NCBI GenBank assembly: GCA_036509255.1
Contig: DATCFY010000205.1
Coordinates: 14,424 to 78,423 of the forward strand
Direction: 5' to 3'
Length of the DNA stretch: 64,000 bases
From: RYN-230 sp036509255
GTDB taxonomy: Bacteria; Actinomycetota; Actinomycetes; Streptosporangiales; Streptosporangiaceae
Shown: piece by piece, positions 31,869-41,079 of the stretch
Position numbering within the stretch: position 1 is the stretch's first letter
How the letters are laid out: every line of letters begins with the position of its first letter
Notes under the pieces: model-generated
Databases searched by the model: none
The model's input: the letters and a program-made list of their open reading frames with translations, nothing else
Told to the model about the DNA's origin: nothing
Made by a program: the position numbers and the translations under genes

Positions 31869-34598
31869 GTGAGTGCAGATCTAAGCCGGCATCCAACCGA
31901 GCTCCCACCGCAGTACGCGCCGGGCCAGGTAGAGGACCGCCTGTATCAGTCGTGGGAAGACCGCGGGCTGATGCACGCCGAGGCCCGCGAGGTTAGCCCG
32001 GAGCACCCCGCGTTCTGCGTGGTGATCCCGCCGCCGAACGTGACCGGGGTGCTGCACATCGGCCATGCGCTCAACCACACGCTGATCGACGCGCTGGTCC
32101 GGCGGCGGCGCATGCAGGGCTACACCACGCTGTGGCTTCCCGGCATGGACCATGCGGGCATCGCCACCCAGAACGTGGTGGAGCGGGAACTGGCCAAAGA
32201 GGGGCTGAGCCGCCACGACCTCGGCCGTGAGGCGTTCGTCGAGCGGGTCTGGCAGTGGAAAGCGGAGTCCGGCGGGAAGATCCTAGGCCAGATGCGCCGC
32301 CTCGGCGACAGCGTCGACTGGTCGCGGGAGCGGTTCACCATGGACGAGGGCCTGTCCCACGCCGTGCAGACCGTGTTCAAGCGCCTGTTCGACGACAAGC
32401 TCATCTACCGGGCCGAGCGGATCATCAACTGGTGCCCGCGCTGCCTCACTGCCCTGTCCGACATCGAGGTGGACCACAGCGACGAGGACGGCGAGCTGGT
32501 CTCCATCCGGTACGGGGACGGCGACGACGCGATCGTGGTCGCCACCACCCGGGCCGAGACCATGCTCGGTGACACCGGCATCGCGGTGCACCCGGACGAC
32601 CCCAGGTACGCCCACCTGGTCGGCCGGGAGGTGCGGCTGCCGCTGTCCAGCCGGAGTATCCCGGTGGTCGCGGACCCGCACGTGGACCCCGAGTTCGGCA
32701 CCGGCGCGGTCAAGGTGACCCCGGCGCACGACCCGGACGACTTCGAGATCGGCCGCCGCCACGGGCTGCCCAGCATCACGATCCTGGACGAGCACGGGCG
32801 CGTCACGGCCCACGGCCCGTTCGAGGGCGTGGACCGGTTCGAGGCCCGGCCGGCGGTGGTCGCCGCGCTGCGCGCGGACGGCCGGATCGTGGCCGAGGTC
32901 CGGCCCTACGTGCACGCGGTGGGCCACTGCAGCCGGTGCGGCACGGTGGTCGAGCCCCGGCTGTCCCTGCAGTGGTTCGTCAAGGTGGGCCCGCTGGCCA
33001 AGGCGGCCGGCGACGCGGTCCGCGACGGCCGGGTCGGCATCCACCCGGCCGAGATGGCGCCCCGCTACTTCGACTGGGTCGACGACATGCACGACTGGTG
33101 CATCAGCCGCCAGCTGTGGTGGGGGCACCGGATCCCCGTCTGGTACGGGCCGGCCGGTGAGGTCGTCTGCGTCGGCCCCGGCGAGGACCCGCCGTCCGGC
33201 GAGGGCTGGCGGCAGGACCCCGACGTGCTGGACACCTGGTTCTCGTCCGCGCTGTGGCCCTGCTCCACGCTCGGCTGGCCCGGCGACACCGAGGACCTGG
33301 CCGCCTTCTACCCGACCAGCGTGCTGGTCACGGCCTACGACATCCTGTTCTTCTGGGTGGCCCGGATGATGATGTTCGGGCTGTACGTGATGTCGCATCG
33401 CGAGCCAGCCCAGGCGGTCCCGTTCCGGGACATCGCCCTGCACGGCCTGGTGCGCGACCAGTACGGCAAGAAGATGTCCAAGTCGCTGGGCAACACGGTG
33501 GACCCGCTGGACTGGATCGGCCGGTTCGGCGCGGACGCCACCCGCTTCACCCTGGCCCGCGGGGCCGGCCCCGGCAGCGACGTGGCCGTCAGCGAAGAGT
33601 GGGTGACCGGCTCCAGGAACTTCTGCAACAAGCTGTGGAACGCGACCCGGTTCGCGCTGCTGAACGGCGCGACCGTGCCATCGGCCCTGCCCGATCCGGG
33701 GCAGATGCCGACCGCGGCCCGCTGGATCCTGTCCCGGCTGGCCACCGTCACCGGCGAGGTGGACGCGCTCTTCGAGCGTTATGAGTTCGGCAAGATGTGC
33801 GAGCTGCTGTACCACTTCGCCTGGGACGAAGTGTGTGACTGGTACCTGGAGCTGGCCAAGCCGGCGCTGTCCGGCTCTGGTTCGGCCGGCTCTGGTTCGG
33901 CCGGCTCGGATGAGGCGGCCCGGGTCACCCGTGAGGTGCTCGGCTACGTGCTGGACCGGCTGCTGAAGCTGCTCCATCCGGTGATGCCGTTCGTCACCGA
34001 GGAGCTGTGGACCGCGCTGACCGGGGGTGACAGCATCATGATTTCCCCCTGGCCGGGCCAGCGGCCCTCAGGGGACGGTTCGGCGGCCTTCCGGGACCCC
34101 GGTGCGGAAGCGGAGATCGGCTCGCTGATGCGGCTGGTCACCGAGGTCCGCCGGTTCCGTTCCGACCAGGGGCTGCGCCCGGGCCAGCAGGTGCCCGCGG
34201 TGCTGGCCGGGATCGACGGGACCCGCCTCGCGCCGCACGAGACCAGCATCCGGTCACTGCTGCGGCTGACCGTGCCTGGTGACCGCTTCACGGCGACCGC
34301 GTCCGTGCTGGCCGAGGGCATCACCGTGGAGCTGGACACCGCCGCCGGGATCGACGTGGCCGCGGAGCGGCGCCGCCTGGACAAGGACCTCGCCGCCGCC
34401 CGCAAGGAGGCGGACCAGGCCGAGCGGAAGCTGGCCAACGAGTCGTTCCTGGCCAAGGCGCCCGGCGACGTGGTGGCCAAGACCCGGGAGCGGCTCGAGG
34501 CGGCGCACGCCGACATCGAGCGGATCACCGGCCGGCTCGACGCCCTGCCGGGCACGGCGGGGCCAGGATCGACGGAGAAGGGCCGGGAGGACGGTTGA
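31869..34598 (+). CDS. valS: Valyl-tRNA synthetase
   Basis: A 909-residue class I synthetase. HIGH signature in PPNVTGVLHIGHALNHT, and KMSKS signature in KKMSKSLGNTVDP. The editing domain (CP1) lies between them with TTRAETMLGDTGIAVHPDD. The C-terminal tRNA-binding coiled coil reads ERRRLDKDLAAARKEADQAE and later FLAKAPGDVV. A duplicated Gly-Ser-Ala-Gly linker (SGSGSAGSGSAG) is inserted near residue 680. The start is GTG 31869. The stop overlaps the folC TTG start by 4 bp (TTGA), so the two are translationally coupled. Confidence 0.96.
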   Translation: MSADLSRHPTELPPQYAPGQVEDRLYQSWEDRGLMHAEAREVSPEHPAFCVVIPPPNVTGVLHIGHALNHTLIDALVRRRRMQGYTTLWLPGMDHAGIATQNVVERELAKEGLSRHDLGREAFVERVWQWKAESGGKILGQMRRLGDSVDWSRERFTMDEGLSHAVQTVFKRLFDDKLIYRAERIINWCPRCLTALSDIEVDHSDEDGELVSIRYGDGDDAIVVATTRAETMLGDTGIAVHPDDPRYAHLVGREVRLPLSSRSIPVVADPHVDPEFGTGAVKVTPAHDPDDFEIGRRHGLPSITILDEHGRVTAHGPFEGVDRFEARPAVVAALRADGRIVAEVRPYVHAVGHCSRCGTVVEPRLSLQWFVKVGPLAKAAGDAVRDGRVGIHPAEMAPRYFDWVDDMHDWCISRQLWWGHRIPVWYGPAGEVVCVGPGEDPPSGEGWRQDPDVLDTWFSSALWPCSTLGWPGDTEDLAAFYPTSVLVTAYDILFFWVARMMMFGLYVMSHREPAQAVPFRDIALHGLVRDQYGKKMSKSLGNTVDPLDWIGRFGADATRFTLARGAGPGSDVAVSEEWVTGSRNFCNKLWNATRFALLNGATVPSALPDPGQMPTAARWILSRLATVTGEVDALFERYEFGKMCELLYHFAWDEVCDWYLELAKPALSGSGSAGSGSAGSDEAARVTREVLGYVLDRLLKLLHPVMPFVTEELWTALTGGDSIMISPWPGQRPSGDGSAAFRDPGAEAEIGSLMRLVTEVRRFRSDQGLRPGQQVPAVLAGIDGTRLAPHETSIRSLLRLTVPGDRFTATASVLAEGITVELDTAAGIDVAAERRRLDKDLAAARKEADQAERKLANESFLAKAPGDVVAKTRERLEAAHADIERITGRLDALPGTAGPGSTEKGREDG

Positions 34599-36256
34599 GC
34601 ATCTCCGCTGAGCTGCGCGAGGCGGAGGCCGAGATCCTCGCGCGGCGTCCTGAGCACGCCATCGAGCCGACCCTGGAACGGATGGCCGCGCTCGTCTCGG
34701 TGCTTGGTGACCCGCAGCGCTCCTATCCGGTCATCCACATCACCGGCACGAACGGCAAGACCTCGACCGCCCGGATGATCGAGAGCCTGCTGCGCACCCG
34801 GGGCCTGCGCACCGGGCTGTTCACCAGCCCGCACCTGTCGTCCATCCGGGAACGGATCATGGTGGACGGGCAGCCGGTCTCCGCCGAGGCCTTCGTGGCC
34901 GCCTACGACGAACTGGCGCCCTACCTGGCCCTGGTCGATGGGCAGCAGGCCAGCCAGCTGTCCTTCTTCGAGGTACTGACCGGCCTGGCCTTCGCCATCT
35001 TCGCCGACGTCCCGGTGGACGTGGCGATCATCGAGGTCGGGCTGGGCGGCACCTGGGACGCGACGAACATCGCGGACGGCGCCGTGGCCGTGGTCACCCC
35101 GATCTCCCTCGACCACACCGCCTACCTGGGCGGCACCGTGGAGGAGATCGCGACAGACAAGGCCGGGATCATCAAGCCCGGCGCGGTGGCCGTGCTGGCC
35201 CAGCAGCCGCTGCCCGCCGCGGAAGCCCTGCTCCGCCGGGTCGTCACGGTCGGCGCCAGCGTGGTCCGCGAGGGCCTGGAGTTCGGGGTGCTCAACCGTG
35301 ATCTCGCGGTCGGCGGCCAGCGGCTGGACCTGCGCGGGCTGCGCGGCGACTACACCGACATCGTGTTGCCGCTGTTCGGGGCCTACCAGGCGGGCAACGC
35401 GGCCACGGCGCTGGCCGCGGTCGAGGCCTTTGCCACCGGGTCACCCCTGCCCGGGCAGGCGTCGGACGCGGAGGCGCCCGACAACGGGTTCGGCGACGAG
35501 GCCGGCCCGGCCCTGGGCGGGGCTGAGACCGGCCCAGGCGAGGCTGAGGACGACGAGGACGCCCCGGGGCGGCCCGCGCTCAGCGTGGACGGCTCGGAGC
35601 CGTCTGGCGGGGCGCTGGGGCAGGACCTGGTCCGCGCGGCGTTCGCGCAGGTCACCTCGCCGGGCCGGCTTGAGGTGGTCCGGCGCAGCCCGGTGGTCAT
35701 CCTCGATGCCGCGCACAACCCGGCGGGCATGGAAGCGGCCATGGATGCCGTCACCGAGGCCTTCTCGTTCGCGGCAGTGATCGGGGTGCTGGCGGTCAGC
35801 GCGGACAAGGACGTCCCCGGGATCCTCGATCAGCTGGAGCCGGTGATCTCCGAGCTGGTGGTGACCCGTAATTCGTCTGACCGCTCGATGCACCCGGACA
35901 AGCTGGCCGAACTGGCCGCCTCGGTGTTCGGTGCGGAGCGGGTGCACTCCGCCCGGCGCCTCGACGACGCCTTGGAGATGGCGGTGGGCCTGGCCGACGA
36001 CGCGTCCGGCGACGAAGGACTGACCCGGACCGGGGTGCTGGTCACGGGGTCGGTCATCACCGCCGGGGACGCGCGGGTCCTGCTGGTCGCGGAGGACCCC
36101 GATGCAGACCGCGAGGCTGCCGAGCGCAGCGAGCGGGACCTGATGTACCGGGGCGGCGAGGATCAGGACGACGAGGATCAGGACGACGAGGATCGGGACC
36201 AGGAGGATGCCGGCCACCTCGATCCTGACGATGAGGAGGCGGCAGCGCCGGAATGA
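34595..36256 (+). CDS. folC: Folylpolyglutamate/dihydrofolate synthase with extra acidic segments
   Basis: A 553-residue Mur-ligase-like enzyme that adds glutamates to folates. P-loop in ITGTNGKTSTARMIE (about 48-62), the following FTSPHLSSIRERI loop, and VGLGGTWDATN. The C-terminal domain has VVILDAAHNPAGM. It is longer than typical (about 430-450) because of a roughly 55-residue acidic, Gly-rich insert near 285-340 and an Asp/Glu/Gln-rich tail of about 35 residues. TTG 34595 has GGGAGG upstream. It overlaps the next gene by ATGA. Confidence 0.93.
   Translation: MSISAELREAEAEILARRPEHAIEPTLERMAALVSVLGDPQRSYPVIHITGTNGKTSTARMIESLLRTRGLRTGLFTSPHLSSIRERIMVDGQPVSAEAFVAAYDELAPYLALVDGQQASQLSFFEVLTGLAFAIFADVPVDVAIIEVGLGGTWDATNIADGAVAVVTPISLDHTAYLGGTVEEIATDKAGIIKPGAVAVLAQQPLPAAEALLRRVVTVGASVVREGLEFGVLNRDLAVGGQRLDLRGLRGDYTDIVLPLFGAYQAGNAATALAAVEAFATGSPLPGQASDAEAPDNGFGDEAGPALGGAETGPGEAEDDEDAPGRPALSVDGSEPSGGALGQDLVRAAFAQVTSPGRLEVVRRSPVVILDAAHNPAGMEAAMDAVTEAFSFAAVIGVLAVSADKDVPGILDQLEPVISELVVTRNSSDRSMHPDKLAELAASVFGAERVHSARRLDDALEMAVGLADDASGDEGLTRTGVLVTGSVITAGDARVLLVAEDPDADREAAERSERDLMYRGGEDQDDEDQDDEDRDQEDAGHLDPDDEEAAAPE
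36158..36202 (+). repeat. 15-bp repeat in the folC acidic tail
   Basis: Three consecutive 15-bp units (GAGGATCAGGACGAC twice, then a variant) encode EDQDD-type residues at the end of FolC. Confidence 0.85.
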
Positions 36257-36567
36257 GGAGGCTCTGCGCCACCGTGCTGGTGATGGAGGCCATCGTGATC
36301 GGCCTGGCCATCCCGGTGGCGATCACCATCGGGCACGCCTCGCGGGCGGCCGGGTACGCGGGCGGCGCGCTGGCCGTGGCCGCGGTCCTGCTGGCGGCCG
36401 TGGTCGGCCGGCCTGGACTGCGGGTGGCGCTGGTGGCCGGCAGCGTGCTCCAGGTCCTGGTGATCGCGGCCGGGATGCTCGTCCCCGTCATGTACGCGCT
36501 CGGCGCTATCTTCGCCGGGTTCTGGATCCTGGCTATCCGGATGGGGCGCCGCGCGGAATCGTCCTGA
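36253..36567 (+). CDS. DUF4233 membrane protein
   Basis: A 104-residue protein with three to four membrane helices. It starts MRRLCATVLVMEAIVIGLAIP and ends in a helix around ALGAIFAGFWILAIRMGRR, which is the DUF4233 pattern. The ATG overlaps the folC stop (ATGA). The family is regularly found between folC and ndk in actinobacteria, as here. Its function is unknown. The 3' end overlaps the convergent histidine-kinase gene by 35 bp. Confidence 0.88.
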   Translation: MRRLCATVLVMEAIVIGLAIPVAITIGHASRAAGYAGGALAVAAVLLAAVVGRPGLRVALVAGSVLQVLVIAAGMLVPVMYALGAIFAGFWILAIRMGRRAESS

Positions 36568-38005
36568 GGGGCGCCCGCCAGATCAGCCGCGTCTCGCCAG
36601 TCGCCGCCGATTCGGTCGCTACCGTGCCGCCCACCTGGTGAGCCCGCGCCCGCAGCACCGGCAGAGTGGGCCCATCACCAGCGGCCCGGGTGGCCCACTG
36701 GGTGCCGTCGTCGGTGATGGTCAGCGTGACCGCCTCGTGGTCCGCGGCCACGGCCACGGCGACCTGCGTGGCGTTCGCCCAGGCCCCGCTGCGGGCCAGC
36801 CCCTCCCGTAGCACTCCCAGCAACTGCCCGGCGGCCCGCGCGGGTACTTCGGTGTCCAGCGGGCCCTCCAGGGTCACTTCGGGCACCACCCCGAGCCATG
36901 GGGTCAGCTCGCTGGACACGTCGAGGATGCTGCGCCGCAGGCCCCGGGCGGGCGCCCCGCGTGCGGGGTCGAAGATGGACTGGCGGAGCAGCGTGATGGA
37001 CTCGTCCAGGTCCTGCACCACCTGGTCGATCCGGCGGGCCACGTCAGACTGGCCGTCAAGCAGGCCCACCGTGCCCTGCAGGGACAGGCCCGACGCGAAC
37101 AGCCGCTGCACCACCGTGTCGTGCAGGCTGCTCGCGATGCGGTCACGGTCGGCCAGGATGCTCATCTCGCGCAGCCGCTCCTGCATCAGCGCCGCCTGCT
37201 GCCGGGACCGGCGGACGCGGGCACGCAGGCCATGCCCGGCCACCGCGATCATCGCGGCCAGCGCCGCCCAGGAGATCATCCGGCGGATGAGTACCGCCGG
37301 GCTCCCGGCGCCGTCCCTCAGCGAGGTCGCCAGCACCACGGCCAGGGCCGCTGCGCTCACGCACGCCGATTCCCACGGGCGGTGAAAGAGCGCGGACCAG
37401 ATGATGGGGCTGAGCAGGATGAGCATGATCCCGGCGTACTCCCCGCCCGCCGCCTGGACGAGCGGGAACACCGAGGCCGTGTACAGCAGTGGGACGGCCA
37501 CGTCGTACCACGCCGGAAGCCGGTCCCAGGGCAGCAGCACGACGAGCGCCGCGGTGACCGCCAGGATCACCAGGCTCGCGATCGCATCCGGGATGGAAGC
37601 CGGGCCAGGCGGGAGCGCCAGGCTCGCCTCGGCCAGGCAGGCGAGCACGGCGAACGGCGCGATCCTGGCCAGCAGCCCGTCCCGCCGCAGCGCCGGGCCG
37701 CCCGCGTCGGCCAGCGGGTCCGCGCGGGTGGTGGCATCGGGCGGCGGGTCCGCGGGAGAGGTGGCATCCGGCGGCGGGTCCGCGGGAGTGGTGGCATCCG
37801 GCGGCGGGTCTGCGGGGGTGCTGGCATCCGGTAGGGGATCTGCGGGAGGAGTCGCGGACGCTGGCAGGTCCGCCGGAGCGGACGCGCCGACGGGCAGGTC
37901 CGTGGGAGGGGGGCGGTCCGTCATCAGGCCCGCAGGACCCGAGGCTTCCGCGAGCGTGTCTGCGGAGCCGGGCTCAGCGGTGCGGTTAGCAGTCTGGTCT
38001 TCCAC
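36533..38005 (-). CDS. Sensor histidine kinase (HisKA_3 type) with a proline-repeat N-terminus
   Basis: About 490 residues from GTG 38005. An upstream TTG (38191) or a downstream ATG (37924) is also possible; third-position GC drops upstream of about 38005. The N-terminus is disordered and contains four ten-residue repeats (A-D-P-P-P-D-A-T-T-P type). Four to six membrane helices follow, then a dimerisation helix with the phospho-acceptor His in RIASSLHDTVVQRLFASGLSLQ. The C-terminal HATPase domain is degenerate (TITDDGTQ). Kinases of this type pair with NarL-family regulators. No response regulator gene is adjacent, so the partner must lie elsewhere. Confidence 0.8.
   Translation of the reverse strand: MEDQTANRTAEPGSADTLAEASGPAGLMTDRPPPTDLPVGASAPADLPASATPPADPLPDASTPADPPPDATTPADPPPDATSPADPPPDATTRADPLADAGGPALRRDGLLARIAPFAVLACLAEASLALPPGPASIPDAIASLVILAVTAALVVLLPWDRLPAWYDVAVPLLYTASVFPLVQAAGGEYAGIMLILLSPIIWSALFHRPWESACVSAAALAVVLATSLRDGAGSPAVLIRRMISWAALAAMIAVAGHGLRARVRRSRQQAALMQERLREMSILADRDRIASSLHDTVVQRLFASGLSLQGTVGLLDGQSDVARRIDQVVQDLDESITLLRQSIFDPARGAPARGLRRSILDVSSELTPWLGVVPEVTLEGPLDTEVPARAAGQLLGVLREGLARSGAWANATQVAVAVAADHEAVTLTITDDGTQWATRAAGDGPTLPVLRARAHQVGGTVATESAATGETRLIWRAPLRTIPRGAPSG
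37731..37850 (-). repeat. 30-bp tandem repeat in the histidine-kinase gene
   Basis: Four 30-bp units in register encode a proline/aspartate-rich decapeptide on the minus strand. The middle two units differ at very few positions. A partial unit precedes them. Confidence 0.85.
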
Positions 38006-38451
38006 CGTTCGTCTGCTCTTCGTCAGCTTCCGCCGGGGACCGCTAGCGGACGGTTCCGCAGCGGCCTGATGGCGCACCCCGGGAGCGCCAGGCTGCCGCA
38101 TACAGCCAGCGCGCCGGGGACCGCCGGTGACGCTCCCACGAGCTTGCCTCAGATCACAGTCATCTGTCCAGATCCGCTCTGTCCAGGTCAAAGCCCTAGA
38201 ATCGCGCTCCCTGAACGAGCAGTCAGGGGGTAGTTCAGTTAGCCGTCGTGCGGTGCGGCGGTTACGTTAGATTCGGCGGCTGCGCCCGCGTGGGTAGCGG
38301 GCGTCGGCGTGATAGGGGCTCGGCCCGGGGGCCGCACGCGGTGCGGAACCCCAGGCTGCTGCTGCGGCAACGGTAAGATCTGGCCGCGGCGGGATTGCCC
38401 TCGATCACTCCGGGATCGGCACCGTTGCCACCGGCCAAGAGGAGCAAAGCC
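38006..38451. promoter_or_regulatory. Intergenic region between the histidine kinase and ndk
   Basis: This 446-bp gap separates divergent genes. A -10 element TAAGAT (38374-38379) would start an ndk transcript near 38386. TAGAAT at 38197-38202 is another TANNNT match. A segment resembling the 5' part of a tRNA (around 38226) lacks the rest of a cloverleaf. No gene is supported. Confidence 0.4.
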
Positions 38452-38862
38452 TTGATTGAACGTACCCTTGTCCTAGTCAAGCCCGATGCGGTCCGTCGGG
38501 GGCTGATCGGGGAAGTACTGTCCCGTATTGAGCGTAAGGGCCTCCAGGTCGCGGCGATGGACATGCGCGTCATCACGCCGGAAACGGCTGAGACTCACTA
38601 CGCGGAGCACGTCGGCAGGCCCTTCTTCCCGTCACTGATCGTGTTCATCACGTCGGGACCCTTGGTCGCGATGGTCGTGCAGGGTCCCCGGGCCATCGAG
38701 GCCTTCCGGGGGCTGGCCGGCGCGACCGACCCCGTGCGGGCCAGCGCGGGCACTATCCGCGGGGATCACGCGTTGGATGTTCAGCAGAACATCGTGCATG
38801 GATCCGATTCGCCGGACTCCGCCGAACGGGAAATCAAGATCTTTTTTCCTGACCTCGTTTAG
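38452..38862 (+). CDS. ndk: Nucleoside diphosphate kinase
   Basis: A 136-residue enzyme that transfers the gamma phosphate between nucleoside triphosphates and diphosphates. It starts IERTLVLVKPDAVRRGLIGE after the TTG start. The catalytic His is in QNIVHGSDSPDSA. The length matches the family. TTG 38452 is chosen because AAGAGGAG lies 7 nt upstream and the family N-terminus begins here; earlier in-frame starts would add residues with no family match. mreB follows after 119 bp. Confidence 0.95.
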   Translation: MIERTLVLVKPDAVRRGLIGEVLSRIERKGLQVAAMDMRVITPETAETHYAEHVGRPFFPSLIVFITSGPLVAMVVQGPRAIEAFRGLAGATDPVRASAGTIRGDHALDVQQNIVHGSDSPDSAEREIKIFFPDLV

Positions 38863-38981
38863 GCGGGCCGGCGATGGTCGATGAAGGACTAAAGAGCGGC
38901 TCGGGCTTGGGCTGGGTGTGAGTCGCGGCAGATAAACCACAGATCATCCAGCAGACCCTTTTTGGAAGGTTCTCGTTCCTG

Positions 38982-40013
38982 ATGAGTAACGCGCTGGCGT
39001 TTCTGGGCCGTGACATGGCGGTCGATCTGGGCACTGCGAACACCCTGGTATATGTCCGGGGCCGCGGCATCGTGCTCAACGAACCTTCCGTGGTGGCACT
39101 GAATACCAACACGGGCGCGATCGTCGCGGTCGGGGTCGAGGCGAAACGGATGATCGGGAGAACGCCGGGCAACATCGTCGCCGTCCGGCCGCTCAAGGAC
39201 GGCGTCATCGCCGACTTCGACGTGACGGAGCGGATGCTGCGCTACTTCATCCAGAAGGTGCACCGGCGCCGGCACCTGGCTAAGCCGCGGGTCGTCGTGG
39301 CGGTGCCCAGCGGCATCACCGGGGTGGAGCAGAGCGCGGTCAAGGAGGCCGGGCACCAGGCCGGCGCCCGCCGGGTCTACATCATCGAAGAGCCGATGGC
39401 CGCGGCGATCGGGGCCGGTCTCCCGGTCAACGAGCCCACCGGGAACATGGTGGTGGACATCGGCGGGGGCACCACCGAGGTCGCCGTGATCTCGCTGGGC
39501 GGCATCGTCACCTCCCAGTCGATCCGGGTGGCTGGTGACGAGCTGGACCAGGCGATCATCACGTTCGGCAAGAAGGAGTACTCGCTCATGCTCGGCGAGC
39601 GCACCGCCGAGGAGATCAAGATGGCGCTCGGCTCCGCGTACCCGTCGGCGGACGAGCCGCACGCCGAGATCCGCGGCCGTGACCTGGTCAGCGGGCTGCC
39701 TAAGACCATCGTGATCTCCGCGGAGGAGATCCGCCGGGCCATCGAGGAGCCGGTGGCGCTGATCGTGGACACGGTCAAGACCACGCTGGACAAGTGCCCG
39801 CCGGAACTGGCCGGCGACGTGATGGACCGTGGTATCGCGCTGACCGGCGGGGGCGCGCTGCTGCGCGGGCTGTCTGACCGGCTGCGCGAGGAAACGGGCA
39901 TGCCGGTGCATGTCGCGGACAACCCGCTCGATTCGGTGGTGCTGGGTACCGGCAAGTGCGTGGAAGATTTCGACACCCTGAGCCAGGTTCTCGTTCCCGA
40001 GTCCCGCCGCTGA
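38982..40013 (+). CDS. mreB: Rod shape-determining protein MreB
   Basis: A 343-residue actin-like ATPase. Phosphate-1 motif in AVDLGTANTLVYV (12-24), phosphate-2 in VVDIGGGTTEVAVISLGG, and the adenosine motif in ALTGGGALLRGLSDRL. In filamentous actinomycetes MreB contributes mainly to spore-wall assembly. GGAAGG precedes the ATG by about 13 nt. It heads the mreBCD-mrdA-rodA run on the same strand. Confidence 0.96.
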   Translation: MSNALAFLGRDMAVDLGTANTLVYVRGRGIVLNEPSVVALNTNTGAIVAVGVEAKRMIGRTPGNIVAVRPLKDGVIADFDVTERMLRYFIQKVHRRRHLAKPRVVVAVPSGITGVEQSAVKEAGHQAGARRVYIIEEPMAAAIGAGLPVNEPTGNMVVDIGGGTTEVAVISLGGIVTSQSIRVAGDELDQAIITFGKKEYSLMLGERTAEEIKMALGSAYPSADEPHAEIRGRDLVSGLPKTIVISAEEIRRAIEEPVALIVDTVKTTLDKCPPELAGDVMDRGIALTGGGALLRGLSDRLREETGMPVHVADNPLDSVVLGTGKCVEDFDTLSQVLVPESRR

Positions 40014-40088
40014 TCCTTAAGGGGCAGGATGGGGCCGCAGCAGCGGCCGCTGACAGGGGCATGGCCGGCGGCTTGATGAGGAGACCTG

Positions 40089-41078
40089 GTGCACGACTCC
40101 CGGCGAACCCGCATCGTTCTGGGGGTGCTGCTGGCGGCCGCGCTCGCGCTGATCACCATCGACTACCGGGGCAGCACCGGCGGCCCGCTCGGCGGGCTGC
40201 GCTCGCTCGGCGGGAGCGTCTTCGGGTCGGTGGAAAGCGCCACCAACGTGGTCACCCGGCCGGTGGCCGCGTTCGCGGACGGGCTGACCGGCACCAGCTC
40301 ACAGACCAAGATCGACGCTCTCCAACGGCAGGTGGTTGATCTCCGTGCCCAGCTGAACCGGCAGCAGCTGAGTAAGTACGACGAGCGCCAGCTCAGCCAG
40401 CTGCTCCAGCTGGCCGGCCGGGGCCGGTACCGGATCGTGCCCGCGAGCGTGATCGCGGCCGGCGCGGCGTACGACGACTCGGTCACCATCGACGCCGGGC
40501 GGCTGGACGGCATCAAGCCGGACGAGACCGTGCTGAACGCGCAGGGCCTGGTCGGCACCGTCACGTCGGTGAGCTCATCCACCTCGACCGTGCTGCTCGC
40601 CACCGACGCCAGCGTGACAGTCGGGGTCCGGCTGGCAGGCAGCGGGCAGATCGGCGTAGTGAGCGGGACCGGCAAGACCATGGCCGGCACCGGGCTGCTC
40701 CGGCTCCAGGTGTTCGATGTCAACGCGGTCCTGCATCCGGGCCAGGAGCTGGTCACGTTCGGCTCGGTAGGCGGCACGGGCACGTTCGATGTACCCGGGG
40801 TGCCGGTCGGGGTCATCACCAAGCTGGAGGGCACCAGCAGCTCGCTGACCAAAGAAGCGCTGGTCCGCCCGTTCGCCGACGACACCGCGCTGGGCGTGGT
40901 CGGTGTCGTGGTCGTCCCGCCGCGGACCGACCCGAGATTCTCGGTACTGCCGCCCTCACCGACCCCGGCCCCGAAGGTCACCGTCACCGTCACCGCGTCG
41001 CCCGGTGCTAGCTCACCGGGCGCCAGATCTTCCGCCGCCGCGACGCCTACGCCCAGCGCCACCGGATCGGGGGGCTGA
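40089..41078 (+). CDS. mreC: Rod shape-determining protein MreC
   Basis: A 329-residue bitopic protein with an N-terminal membrane helix (IVLGVLLAAALALITI), a coiled coil (about 75-105, KIDALQRQVVDLRAQLNRQQ) and an extracytoplasmic beta domain (VIAAGAAYDDSVTIDAGRLDG). The last 40 residues are Pro/Thr/Ser/Ala-rich. MreC bridges MreB and the PBP2-RodA synthase. GTG 40089 has AGGAGA upstream; the stop is 1 nt before the mreD start. Confidence 0.92.
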   Translation: MHDSRRTRIVLGVLLAAALALITIDYRGSTGGPLGGLRSLGGSVFGSVESATNVVTRPVAAFADGLTGTSSQTKIDALQRQVVDLRAQLNRQQLSKYDERQLSQLLQLAGRGRYRIVPASVIAAGAAYDDSVTIDAGRLDGIKPDETVLNAQGLVGTVTSVSSSTSTVLLATDASVTVGVRLAGSGQIGVVSGTGKTMAGTGLLRLQVFDVNAVLHPGQELVTFGSVGGTGTFDVPGVPVGVITKLEGTSSSLTKEALVRPFADDTALGVVGVVVVPPRTDPRFSVLPPSPTPAPKVTVTVTASPGASSPGARSSAAATPTPSATGSGG

Positions 41079-41079
41079 C

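Noticed and set aside
32283..33977. 564-residue minus-strand open frame opposite valS
   Set aside because: Shadow of valS with no domain signature and no ribosome binding site.
38222..38290. tRNA-like segment (GGGGGTAGTTCAGTTAG)
   Set aside because: It looks like the 5' part of a tRNA, but no anticodon arm, TTCGA T-loop or acceptor complement follows.
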